A stretch of DNA of 64,000 bases from Halocafeteria seosinensis (taxonomy: Eukaryota > Sar > Bigyra > Bicosoecida). The notes under the pieces were generated by a model. That model searched no databases and had not been told where the DNA came from. It saw nothing but the letters and a program-made list of their open reading frames with translations. The position numbers and the translations under genes are program-made. Positions 1 through 8,409 of the stretch are shown here, one piece after another. Position 1 is the stretch's first letter. Each line of letters starts with the position of its first letter. The stretch spans positions 1 to 64,000 of the forward strand of contig LVLI01000030.1 in NCBI GenBank assembly GCA_001687465.1. Direction: 5' to 3'.

Positions 1-304
1 GACTAATTGCGTCTTTAGTCCATTCCCGTAGGGAGAGGCACCGCTTGTCGGCATATTCTTTTTGAGTAGGCATTTTGGAAGCAGTACCGCGCATTGCTCC
101 AAAAAATTGCTCTACAACTAGGGTTGTAAATGCTAACCCTCTACCATGTTCCACAAAGCAGCTTTCTTGATAATTGCAATGTGAAGCCATCTCCCTTAAC
201 TTTTCTACGACACCTGTAAAGGATGCTTTCAGGATATAGATACCCCAACGCGTTTGAGCAGAGGGAACACCCTCTTTACCGCAGTGTTGAGACCAGCGTG
301 TCAT
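1..304 (-). CDS. Partial ORF of unknown function, runs off the left edge
   Basis: On the minus strand an ATG at 302-304 opens 101 codons without a stop, and the frame continues past the window edge. It stays open upstream of the ATG to a TGA near 372, so the true start or an upstream exon is uncertain. The peptide has a natural composition and a segment reading VVEQFFGAMR followed by MPTQKEYADKR. This weakly recalls the C-terminal part of some DDE-type transposases, but I do not recognise a family. It lies beside virus-like and transposon DNA, so an origin in a mobile element is plausible but unproven. Confidence 0.4.
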   Translation of the reverse strand, partial: MTRWSQHCGKEGVPSAQTRWGIYILKASFTGVVEKLREMASHCNYQESCFVEHGRGLAFTTLVVEQFFGAMRGTASKMPTQKEYADKRCLSLREWTKDAIS

Positions 305-913
305 GATCCGGTTTCCAGGTGATACGTAGGGTAAAAGACGCTTTTTCTTTCTTGAGTAGCTTCTGAATCCTAGACTTTTGCCATAGTTTTGTTGTCAGCT
401 TCTGTTTATGCTGCTGTCTTTCATCAAAGCAAAGCAACAACTCGCATTACAAGATATCCTTTGTGTCGGCGCCAACCTGCCAGCAGATACGGCACCTATA
501 TCAACAGTAGGGAAAATAATGATAAGCATATACTCTTACTTGCCCTATGATATCTTCTTTGATAGCTGCGGCGTCCATATCTTTCTCTACTATGCAAATG
601 AAGGTGCTGCCAAGCCGGTCCTCTGGCATCTCCTCCACACTGACGTTGACTTCCATGGTCCCCCGGCCTTTATTCTTTATACAGTCCAGATATCTACCAA
701 ATATGGGCATAAACCACTACTTGAACTTATATAGATTTGTATCAATGCAGTAATTATTAATAATAAAGGTTGCATGATTAATAATACTCTCCCCAAATTA
801 TCCCCGGTACGTCTCGGAGATAAGCCAATTTTGCCCTCGGCCCGGGGGCCCGGAAATAGCGTCAGCCCGGCGGTACACCCCCTGCTGTACCCGGTAATTC
901 TTTTTTTTCGGCC
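305..913. other. Gap with one doubtful minus-strand ORF (501-710)
   Basis: No convincing gene. A 69-codon minus-strand ORF at 501-710 has a plausible composition (it contains MEVNVSVEEMPEDRLGSTF) and could be an exon upstream of the left-edge ORF, but no splice path is clear. The plus-strand ORF at 408-734 is probably its shadow. Positions 825-885 form a GC-rich patch in otherwise AT-richer sequence, and a T8 run precedes the ATG at 914. Confidence 0.4.
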
Positions 914-971
914 ATGAATATAGAAATACTCATGGACAGGGAACTTATGAAAAAGCTCAATCTAACACCCG

Positions 972-2684
972 ATGATTTACGCAATCCATCAGCCCCCGAT
1001 CCAAGACTGTTGGAGCAACCCCATGACCCATGGCGGGAATATACCGCCCCTTCCACCCGTGACAATACCATATGGTATTCTTGGCCAGTATCGCTTTTTA
1101 TCGGACACATGGCATATCGCTGAGCCATCGCAACACCGCACCTCTGAATTTTACAACCCTATGTATCAGGCCAAATACAATCTTCTTCGGGGCCAATCCG
1201 AATCCGGTTCCTACACGTATCCCAAATACCATCCCAGCCAAACCCTTCCCGAACAACCTCTCAACTTCTATGATCAAATGAAAGAGACGTTTGGTGCCCC
1301 GTATCTAGGCTTATCGTCGGAAGAACAGCAACGAATGGATGTGGAAGCCAACAAAGAACGAGGCGATTTCATCATCGCCAAAAAAAGAGGCATGGAAAAA
1401 AAAACAGGAGGAAGTAGAGATCCCAAAGCGTACGGGCAACTTCAGAACCTAATCCGGCAACACTTTGAAAAATTTGAAGACGAGGAAGACCCAGAAGAAA
1501 CCGACGAACCCACCAATCCCGATGAATTTGCCAAAACGTTACCGCTCACCGAAAAGCGGGGGGAGGTGCTTCAACTGAAGAACATGATACAAGAAGTTCA
1601 GACCAGTTTAGGACGAGGAAAGAGCGGAGCGTCGTTCAGTACCCTTCGGATGGAAACGCTGAATAATGGACTTCGTACTTTAGAGCAACATGGTCTTGAA
1701 ATGAAGAAGAAAATTCTAGAGGAAATCAAACGCATGTTAGAGCAATCCATCAACCCATTAGCCGATAAAGACAGCCTTTTCACCGGTAGCAATTTGCCCA
1801 AAATACGGGTCATTCTGATCGCTTACATCTATGTCTTGAAATTGCTTCAAACGTACAATAACCAGAAACGGAAAGACGCTCTAGATGCGTACATGGAAGA
1901 TCTTGTGGATGCCAAAATGCCCCAGTTGATGTCATTTCTGAAGCAACTACAAAGTTGGAGTCGGTTGTCGTCGGATACCATTCGGAAACTGACTCTAAGG
2001 CTTCGCAATATCAACGAAAAAGATTTACGACGTGAAGAACGACAGCAAGAAACCGACCAGCATATTCCAAGAGATGACCACCAGAAGGCTTTGGATCAAT
2101 TTAGTAAAGGGAAACTTTCCAAGAATCAGTTGAAAACACGCAATATCAAAAGAAACGATCTCGTTTGGAAACTTCGGCAACTCAATCTTTCCACCGAAGG
2201 TACAGTTCCACAACTCATGGATCGTCTTAAAAACGCTCAGGCTCAGGTCGACACCAGTGGCCAAGCCCAACAGGATACCAGTGACCAAGCCCAACCGGCG
2301 GAGGAAACGCCTGTTGGTGAAGAAAAGACCGATGAAGAGGATAAGCAAGAGCAAGGCGGTGCCAAGAACCCCTTTAGAGAAGTAAAAAAGGGAATTGATT
2401 TCCTGAAGAGCCTTGGGAATACCGGCAAAGATCATGGTATTGGGTCAAAGGATTTCCAAAGTGAAGAGGAAATTGATGAACTTCAATTGGCGTCGCCGGA
2501 AGAGAAGAAGAAGATGAAACAGAAATTCCGGAAGAAACAAAAACAGAAGAAGAAAGGGAACAAGGGTAAGAAGAAAGGCAAGAAGAAGGGCGGTAATCAA
2601 TCGGATTTCGCCCCGATGCCAATGCCAAAATTTCCAAACAAGCAAGGCGGTAAAAAGTCATCATTGGCGAAACGCCTGAAATAA
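972..2684 (+). CDS. SAP-domain, lysine-rich protein of the virus-like island
   Basis: An intronless ORF of 570 codons from the ATG at 972. A SAP-like helix-turn-helix (DNA/chromatin binding) lies near residues 378-420 (LSKNQLKTRNIKRNDLVWKL, then VPQLMDRLKNAQ). It is followed by a Gln-rich then acidic stretch. The last 60 residues are extremely Lys-rich (KKK/GKKK runs), as expected for a nucleic-acid-condensing or core-associated tail. The middle is helical and charged. Another ATG at 914 opens a protein-like 69-codon frame that overlaps the start in a different frame, so the N-terminus may be misplaced by a frameshift. A perfect hairpin follows three bases after the stop codon. I infer a DNA-associated virion or nucleoprotein role; no specific family is recognised. 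Confidence 0.7.
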   Translation: MIYAIHQPPIQDCWSNPMTHGGNIPPLPPVTIPYGILGQYRFLSDTWHIAEPSQHRTSEFYNPMYQAKYNLLRGQSESGSYTYPKYHPSQTLPEQPLNFYDQMKETFGAPYLGLSSEEQQRMDVEANKERGDFIIAKKRGMEKKTGGSRDPKAYGQLQNLIRQHFEKFEDEEDPEETDEPTNPDEFAKTLPLTEKRGEVLQLKNMIQEVQTSLGRGKSGASFSTLRMETLNNGLRTLEQHGLEMKKKILEEIKRMLEQSINPLADKDSLFTGSNLPKIRVILIAYIYVLKLLQTYNNQKRKDALDAYMEDLVDAKMPQLMSFLKQLQSWSRLSSDTIRKLTLRLRNINEKDLRREERQQETDQHIPRDDHQKALDQFSKGKLSKNQLKTRNIKRNDLVWKLRQLNLSTEGTVPQLMDRLKNAQAQVDTSGQAQQDTSDQAQPAEETPVGEEKTDEEDKQEQGGAKNPFREVKKGIDFLKSLGNTGKDHGIGSKDFQSEEEIDELQLASPEEKKKMKQKFRKKQKQKKKGNKGKKKGKKKGGNQSDFAPMPMPKFPNKQGGKKSSLAKRLK

Positions 2685-2686
2685 TT

Positions 2687-2715
2687 TTCTTTCGTGTCCA
2701 TGATATACGAAAGAA
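2687..2715 (+). terminator. Hairpin 3' of the SAP gene
   Basis: A perfect 9-bp stem (TTCTTTCGT at 2687-2695, ACGAAAGAA at 2707-2715) with an 11-nt loop starts 3 nt after the stop at 2684. Such hairpins mark transcript ends in mimivirus-group viruses and some of their satellites. The role here is inferred from position. Confidence 0.5.
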
Positions 2716-3002
2716 TGGAGATTGTCAGTTATGTGTTTCTCAGCCTCTTTGGAGGCGTTTCAGCAATCGGAATCCCGCTTTTTTATCGGTATTGGCGACG
2801 ATTCAATTGCTCGTCCAGTTGTACCAACAGTGACTTTGTCACGACGGTCTGTCGGTTTTCCACCGAAGTGAAAAAGAATGGTCATTCCAATATAGAGCAA
2901 AATGTTCAATGGCCAAAAAATAAAGGAACTGAAGCGGATAGCCCTGTCAGAGAGTCAGATACAAAACAACACGACCAAAAAGATTCCGATCCTAACGTAT
3001 AA
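2715..3002 (+). CDS. Small single-pass membrane protein of the virus-like island
   Basis: I chose the ATG at 2715 because an earlier in-frame ATG (2700) lies inside the upstream hairpin. The product is 95 aa. An N-terminal hydrophobic segment (VSYVFLSLFGGVSAIGIPLF) is followed by the basic YRYWRR, then a polar tail with Cys and Ser. The segment fits an uncleaved signal anchor or transmembrane helix. The 3' 101 bp overlap the start of the protease ORF in another frame, a packing typical of viruses. No family is recognised. Small membrane proteins are common in virophages and polinton-like viruses, so a virion membrane or host-membrane role is possible. Confidence 0.5.
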   Translation: MEIVSYVFLSLFGGVSAIGIPLFYRYWRRFNCSSSCTNSDFVTTVCRFSTEVKKNGHSNIEQNVQWPKNKGTEADSPVRESDTKQHDQKDSDPNV

Positions 3003-3486
3003 TGAAATTTATGGCAAGTCATTGGATCGCTTGACCCGAAACGGGGCGTGTATTCTGTTGTATCTGATTCGGGAGAATTACGGACATTGGGTGAGTCTAT
3101 GTCGTGTTCCCAAAGAGAATGAACCCGATCACTTGATCTACTTTGATTCCTACGGCGAATATCCTGATCAGCCATTAACATGGGCGACACCTGAGAAAAA
3201 CGAAGAAATGGGTCAGAGCCGGCCCTATTTGTTGGAGAAGATCGTACAGCATCCTGATAAGTACGAATACTTCTCGAATCCCTTTCCATTCCAAAACGAA
3301 GATAATCTTGATATTCAGACCTGTGGCAGATGGCAAATTGCTTTTCTTCATTACTGTTGGCATGCCGATGACCCAAGTCTGGTTGGTTTCAAAGACTGGA
3401 TTGATGATATTAAAGAAGAAACCGGTTTGGACACGTATGATCAGACTGTTACTTACTTGACCGATCATATTGACGAACCGGCATAA
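2902..3486 (+). CDS. Adenain/Ulp1-type cysteine protease (virus-like maturation protease)
   Basis: 194 aa. The order of motifs fits the C5/C48 cysteine-protease clan: a His in NYGHWVSL (about residue 61), an acidic residue in IYFDSYGEYP (about 82), a Gln in PFQNED and the nucleophile Cys in DIQTCGRWQ (about 144). The catalytic set His, Asp, Gln, Cys is therefore present in the right order and spacing. The length matches the short capsid-maturation proteases of polintons, polinton-like viruses and virophages, and is shorter than most cellular SUMO proteases with their long N-terminal arms. It lies among small, intronless ORFs with hairpins. In those viruses the enzyme cuts capsid or scaffold proteins during assembly; that role is inferred here. 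A host Ulp1 remnant is the main alternative. Confidence 0.78.
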   Translation: MFNGQKIKELKRIALSESQIQNNTTKKIPILTYNEIYGKSLDRLTRNGACILLYLIRENYGHWVSLCRVPKENEPDHLIYFDSYGEYPDQPLTWATPEKNEEMGQSRPYLLEKIVQHPDKYEYFSNPFPFQNEDNLDIQTCGRWQIAFLHYCWHADDPSLVGFKDWIDDIKEETGLDTYDQTVTYLTDHIDEPA

Positions 3487-3509
3487 TAATAACATTAATG
3501 TGTTATTAT
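3486..3509. terminator. Hairpin between converging genes
   Basis: A perfect 9-bp stem (ATAATAACA at 3486-3494, TGTTATTAT at 3501-3509) with a 6-nt loop. It begins on the last base of the protease stop codon and lies 20 bp from the stop of the opposing gene, so it could end transcripts from both sides. Confidence 0.6.
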
Positions 3510-3528
3510 AATAGTTCAGTAGCCATAT

Positions 3529-4224
3529 TCAAATATAGCCCCCGTTATACAGCATATATAAATTATCGGGAGAATACCGTAATAAAATCCAAATAATATG
3601 ACTACGAATATGATAATAATCCAAAACTTCATCTTCGTCTAGCACAACATACCAAAACTCTTTGTCCGTCAGGGGGTGGTTTTGGATAAATGGAATATAA
3701 ATATCTGTTCGTCCTCTCGCAATGGCATAGGAGACAAAATCTATCAATAATTGCGAATGTCTTACCGCTTCATTGTCAATGTTTTGGTTTAAATACATTT
3801 CAATGCCCGAACTAGAGGGAATATCCCAATCAAGGATCAAATTATAGCAATCCATTAAGACACCGGAACGGCAATGTAAAGTTTCATCATGGGGAGAACT
3901 TGGCCAGCGATCTTTGTTCGCTTCATCCAAAAACATAAAGGTTTCAAACTCATGCTGAACCAGTAACATCTTATAAACGATCCGAATGGTATTGATACGA
4001 TTCATATCAAGTTTTTCCGCAAATATATCTGTCACTTCCGTCAAGAAATCGTTGAGCCGATGTTTATCCGCTAGAAATTGCAGATTTTCTTGAGCCAAAT
4101 GTGTCATTGTTCTACATGCTTGTTCGCCCTCTAAACGCAAACAGTTAACCCCTTTAATGACGGGCATATGACAACCGGTGTCCGTAATATCTTCATGATC
4201 GTCATCTATGCGTATTCGTGCCAT
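3529..4224 (-). CDS. Uncharacterised protein of the virus-like island (231 aa)
   Basis: An intronless ORF with its ATG at 4222-4224. A TATA-like stretch (TTTATATA) lies about 10 bp upstream, which is close for a host promoter but usual in compact viral genomes. The protein is acidic and apparently helical, with no signal peptide or membrane segment. Its N-terminus is rich in Asp and His, and the C-terminal third has alternating aromatic and hydrophobic residues (FWYVVLDEDEVLDYYHIRSH). No family is recognised. It converges on the protease gene across the shared hairpin and lies downstream of a second minus-strand ORF in the same orientation. Confidence 0.6.
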   Translation of the reverse strand: MARIRIDDDHEDITDTGCHMPVIKGVNCLRLEGEQACRTMTHLAQENLQFLADKHRLNDFLTEVTDIFAEKLDMNRINTIRIVYKMLLVQHEFETFMFLDEANKDRWPSSPHDETLHCRSGVLMDCYNLILDWDIPSSSGIEMYLNQNIDNEAVRHSQLLIDFVSYAIARGRTDIYIPFIQNHPLTDKEFWYVVLDEDEVLDYYHIRSHIIWILLRYSPDNLYMLYNGGYI

Positions 4225-4278
4225 GCTTGCTATATAAACCGGATGAAAAATTTTTCTATATACCTGCCACTCAAGAAA

Positions 4279-4303
4279 ATCGTAAATCTGATGTCGGTAC
4301 GAT
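4279..4303 (-). terminator. Small hairpin 3' of the 4311-4748 ORF
   Basis: A 6-bp perfect stem (ATCGTA at 4279-4284, TACGAT at 4298-4303) lies 8-32 bp beyond the stop codon. It is weaker than the two other hairpins in the island but sits in the same position relative to its gene. Confidence 0.3.
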
Positions 4304-4310
4304 ACCTATT

Positions 4311-4748
4311 TCAAATATATCCGTATTGATGAACCTTAGAAGCCAGCATTCTTTTGGTTTGGTCATTCGTATCAGTATGGCAACTAAGCATTTGTTCGGC
4401 ATTCTGTTTTTGGATAGATAGTGTATATGTATTTTTACCATTGTCGTTTAAGAAGGCAATCTTTATGTGGTCTGTTGGTACTTCATTCCAAGACAAGTTA
4501 TACTTGTCTGCTAATTCCCGATTTTCTTCTTCAGTTGCCGGCAAATGAATTTTAAAATCACTTTCCGATCGTATCAACAAAAAATGCTCTTGGGAGTAAA
4601 ATATTTCAGGTTCAAATATGTCAGGTGTATACTTTAATTTCTCGAAAAATTCATCTAGAATATGTGTCTTAAAGAAGTCGTAAGCGTTCATATCTGCTAA
4701 CGAATGGGACGGTTTCGCTTTATCATATAATATCAATTTCTCTGCCAT
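4311..4748 (-). CDS. Uncharacterised protein of the virus-like island (145 aa)
   Basis: An intronless ORF from the ATG at 4746-4748. The product is a soluble, charged protein (begins MAEKLILYDKAKPSH) with no signal peptide, membrane helix or motif I recognise. The DNA transposon begins only 16 bp upstream of its ATG. With the transposon removed, its start would lie about 68 bp from the ATG of the divergent GLUG-repeat gene at 6691, so the transposon landed in its promoter. Same strand and spacing as the 3529-4224 ORF. Confidence 0.55.
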   Translation of the reverse strand: MAEKLILYDKAKPSHSLADMNAYDFFKTHILDEFFEKLKYTPDIFEPEIFYSQEHFLLIRSESDFKIHLPATEEENRELADKYNLSWNEVPTDHIKIAFLNDNGKNTYTLSIQKQNAEQMLSCHTDTNDQTKRMLASKVHQYGYI

Positions 4749-4766
4749 TGGTTGATAGAACTCCTA

Positions 4767-4795
4767 CCCTAGGATGCAGAAATAAGGGCCGATTC
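4767..4795 (+). repeat. Left terminal inverted repeat of the transposon
   Basis: 29 bp identical to the reverse complement of 6611-6639; preceded by the TA target duplicate. Confidence 0.9.
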
Positions 4796-4900
4796 TCTCG
4801 TAACTTGAAGTTGCAAGTTTTCGGATGTCAATTTAAAGGGCCGATTCGACAAAACGGTAATATTTGGATGATTTGAAGGTGTTTAATGGAGTGTAAACCA

Positions 4901-6240
4901 TCAAAACATAAAGAAAATACATTTGCATTGTACTATTTTTGTCTTACATGGATTATATTTCCATAGGAGTACAGAAAATGGATGGGACAGTCCCAAGGCT
5001 CGACTGCGCGCCAAAAGTTGGGCGTAGAAAGCACCAACGAGGTCCTTCTGGAGAGATGACGCATGCTTCCAGGTGTTTTCAGTGTATGGATAACCTTTCC
5101 ACTTGACAAGAAGGTGCTGTTCTTCTTTGTCTTCCTGCAAGAAGCTCTCCACGTCAAACTGGCTAGGTGGTAAGTCATGTGCACCTGGATCCGAATCCGA
5201 CTGTTCCTCTTGGTCAATGGCCTCTTGCAGCTGCTGCTTTACAAGAAAGGATTTTCGGAACCCTAGCACCGGTAAACCCCTTGCGTTGTACATTAGCTCT
5301 AACTCAGAACGGGTCATGCAAGAGGATCTCCCAGCATGACCGCTTGACCTGGAAGAAGTCGGCGGCCAAATGCTTCGATTCTTCAATGGCTGCGCAATGC
5401 TCCAATGGTCCGCGCTGTTGGTACGTATTATATCCCCAGTCTCTGTGTAAAATCCATGCTTCAAATGTGGGAAGCAATTTGTCGCAGACTGTCGAGCCCG
5501 AACGTGATGGTACGCGACGAAATTCGCTAAGCGGGGCAGAATTGCTTTGTTTAGCAAGTTTTCCAGAATGCAATTGCGCCCCATCCGTTCGCTGAGATAC
5601 AGCTCTCTTGCAGCTCCCCCGAAGCCGGCCTCATCTGCGTCGTTCTTGAGATTGTCTGCAGGATATCAGTTCGTAACTTGTCCGCTACAACACCGAACAC
5701 GCTCAAATCGCAAGGCTGCAGTTTGCAGGTCATACGGGCCGGAATGTAGCTCAACCCAATCAGTGGATACTTAACTGATTGTGGATACTTTCCTTGCGGA
5801 ATGACTTTCTGGTGTGCACGGGTGGAGCGCCTTTTGGCAATCCGGGAATAATGGCAGGAGTCTGACCACATGCTCATTCAATTTGGCCACGATTTACTCT
5901 TCAGACATCCAGTGGTCGATATTACTCTCATTTTTGTATGCATGAAGTATTCGTATTTCGCCGAATAGCCGTGCCATGCGTCCTTATTGGGACGAAACGG
6001 AGATAGTTTGTTTTGGTGGGAACAACCACATGGGTCAACAGCAGTTCTCCACACGCATTCACCACGGGAGTCATGGTGGTCTGTCTTTTCTCGCTTGACG
6101 CAAGAAAGGAAGCAGGTTCAGTTCCCGCATAAATCGTCGTCTTCTACTTGCACCCGCTGCGGAGTAGAATTCTACATTCTTTCGTCCCTGGTACAAGTAG
6201 GTAAGAAGCGGCAATCTACACTCCAGGGTTATTATGGTTA
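4901..6240 (-). pseudogene. Broken DDE_1 (pogo-like) transposase with SAP-like and chromodomain C-terminus
   Basis: Read on the minus strand, three frames carry colinear transposase-like pieces. Near 6075-5930 is a segment with EKRQTTMTPVVNACGELL, which recalls the strand before the first catalytic acids of the DDE_1 family. Near 5720-5650 is LQPCDLSVFG, matching the family's LQPLDxGVFGP signature. At 5584-4901 is a long C-terminal frame with a SAP-like motif (MTRSELELMYNARGLPVLGF) and a clear chromodomain (LLVKWKGYPYTENTWK). Stops and frame changes separate the pieces (for example a TAA after HWMSEE), and I could not place the full DDE triad, so it is probably inactive. Chromodomains are well known on retrotransposon integrases; on this transposase class the combination is unusual. 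Confidence 0.7.
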
Positions 6241-6610
6241 CTGAGGATGAATGTGATTGGTTCTCGTGCGTCAGAGCTGCCTACGACTCCTGGAAGGCGT
6301 GTGAGATGTGTGACTAAAGCTCGGCAGTCGAACTTCACAGTGTACATTTTTCTGCAACGGGTTCGCGAACGTTCTGGACGTTCGCAACTTCAACCATCCC
6401 AAGGGGGAGGCAAAGGGGACACACAAAATGACCCCTGGCCACTTTTTCAGCCCTCTTGAGACCAAGAAATCGGGCAATATCTTTGTAACCAGAAATGGTT
6501 TGAAAGCAAAAATTTGACAGAGCACATAAAATATGATTGCCTTCCTCATGGTATTGCTCTCTATCCAATTGAAGACCTGAATAAAGGCGGCAATAATAAG
6601 GGCACATTTA

Positions 6611-6639
6611 GAATCGGCCCTTATTTCTGCATCCTAGGG
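6611..6639 (-). repeat. Right terminal inverted repeat of the transposon
   Basis: 29 bp identical in reverse complement to 4767-4795; followed by TA at 6640-6641. It overlaps the open frame upstream of the GLUG gene, so any start codon before 6642 belongs to the transposon. Confidence 0.9.
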
Positions 6640-6690
6640 TATGTCTCTTGCGCACTGCAAAGTAGGAGCATCTCGTTACAAACGACGTTT

Positions 6691-8035
6691 ATGTTGGCAG
6701 CATTGTGCTTCCTTTCGAACGAGGCAGCAGCAACAGATTTACGACCCAGAATTGTAAATGGAACCAAATCCTGCTTTCATTATAACGCGGCTCAACACCA
6801 GTTTGAAATGGATTGTAGTGTGTTGGCATGGGGTGATCAAGGCTATACGAATCAAGATTACATCTCGTTGGATGCGAATGAGATATTCGATGGTGGTCGA
6901 GAAAATGGGCACGTAATAGATCTGAACGGAATAACAAATTTCCATGGCTTGCTCAAGATACTGGACAATGTTACATCATTCGACCAAGCTCCCTTGATTC
7001 GGAACCTGGATGTTAGGAATGGGGCAACTGCATCCTCAGGCGGATTTATTGTCCAATCACACCAGAAATTCTTTATCATAGATTCATGTAGTTCATCAGG
7101 AGATATTGCTGGTGGTTTAGGTGGTGGTATATGTGGTTGGCGAAGTGGTCATGATCATGGTCAAATCAAGATATCGAATTCGTATTCGACAGGTAGGATA
7201 CTGGGTAACGCTGCAGGTGGTATTGCAGGACTCCAAGTAGGAATCTATCATGGGACTGTCAATATCACGGATTGTTATTCCACTGGGACTATTGAAGGAG
7301 AAAGTGCAGGTGGTATTTGTGGCAATGTTGCTGGTCGGAATGGTCAAGTGTATATAACTCATTCCTACTCCACAGGAGATATCATTGCTAGTGGTCGATC
7401 CAGCGGTGGTATTGTGGGTCACAATGCTTGCTGGGACAAGGGACTCGTTTATATCCAAGAATGTTATAGTATGGGACAAATATCTGCAGATTATAGTGGA
7501 GGCATTAGTGGGGCTGACACAGCAGAGAATAACGGTGAAGTACATATTGTAGATTGTTATACACGAGGAGATATTAGTGGCACCAAAGCAGGAGGTATTA
7601 CAGGAGACAGGACAGGAGGAGAATCAAGTCGTGCTACAGGTGATGTCTACATCACAAATACATATGCATCAGGTACAGCCACGGGGACGAATGCTGGTGG
7701 AATTATAGGATCTATATTAAGCGAAGCTAGTGGAACAATCCACGTGAAATATTCGGTATACAACGGAAATGGACAGCCGATCGTAGGAGTGGATGATGGA
7801 AATAGGTTGGTCGATACAGACAATTCAAATGAATTGACGGACATATGGGGACAACTGTATCAACCGGGAGAGTGGTCTGAGGACGTATGGGCGTTAGATA
7901 ACGACGAGGAGAATCTGCTACCAATTCTACGCTTTCAAGTACCAGCGAGTCTTACTTCTTCACCCATGGCGACACCATCAACGACAACGACAAGGTCGGA
8001 AACTCCTTCAAGCAGCTGTACCCCCACTCCATCGA

Positions 8036-8066
<31 letters not shown>

Positions 8067-8409
8067 GTCGCATAGCCAAACAAGGACTCCGACTCGACCG
8101 GCAAGCCCCACGCCAACTTTGACACTTACTCAAACTTCCACTTTCACGTCGACGACCACTAGGTCAGAGACTCCGTCAGGTGCTGCAAGTGCTACACCAG
8201 CTTCGACATCTACTAGCTCGGCTTCATCTTCTACCAGAAGTTCTCCGACGACGACAGGAACGTCATCGTCGAGCTTCACTCCGACTCGAAGCTCCATCCC
8301 CACAGCTTCCGAAACAAATAGCGCTTCAGTTACGGATAAACCAGACGATCAGTTTGACAAGATCACTGTACTACCTGCTCAAAGATCCAAACGCATAGTA
8401 AACGGCTGA
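6691..8409 (+). CDS. Secreted GLUG-repeat protein with Ser/Thr/Pro-rich tail
   Basis: The frame is open from 6514, but everything before 6642 is transposon DNA. I therefore start at the ATG at 6691, which gives a signal-peptide-like MLAALCFLSNEAAATDL; the product is 572 aa. Residues about 150-370 hold seven GLUG-type repeats of 33-40 residues, each with SYSTGxI then AGGIxG. This is a beta-helix-like repeat family found in bacterial and algal surface proteins. The last 150 residues are a Ser/Thr/Pro-rich mucin-like stalk with a run of Ser codons near 8035-8070. It ends abruptly without a membrane anchor. A cell-surface adhesive or wall role is inferred. The transposon removed or displaced its original promoter and perhaps a 5' exon. 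A diverged copy of the tail lies at 13.0-13.25 kb. Confidence 0.72.

Larger units (their letters stand above)
914..4748. mobile_element. Fragment of an integrated polinton-like virus or virophage
   Basis: Five intronless ORFs on both strands, separated by tens of bases or overlapping, contrast with the intron-rich genes elsewhere. One ORF is a short adenain-type protease, one a small membrane protein and one a Lys-rich SAP protein. Perfect hairpins stand at gene ends. These features together suggest an endogenised eukaryotic DNA virus of the polinton/virophage group. No major capsid protein, packaging ATPase, integrase or polymerase is visible, so the element is partial; the rest may lie left of the window or be lost. 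Terminal repeats were not found. The boundary on the left is unknown. Confidence 0.6.
4765..6641 (-). mobile_element. TA-flanked Tc1/mariner-group (pogo/Tigger-like) DNA transposon
   Basis: Perfect 29-bp inverted repeats at 4767-4795 and 6611-6639 start with CCCTAGGATG. Each is bounded by TA (4765-4766 and 6640-6641), the target duplication of the Tc1/mariner superfamily. The first 12 bp of the inner repeat (AAGGGCCGATTC) recur at 4837-4848. The element is 1.88 kb and carries a decayed transposase on its minus strand. The perfect repeats suggest fairly recent insertion, yet the transposase frame is broken, so it probably moved with help from another copy or decayed afterwards. Confidence 0.85.

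Noticed and set aside
6514-6690. Upstream extension of the GLUG ORF
   Set aside because: It reads through the transposon's inverted repeat, so those codons are not part of the original gene.
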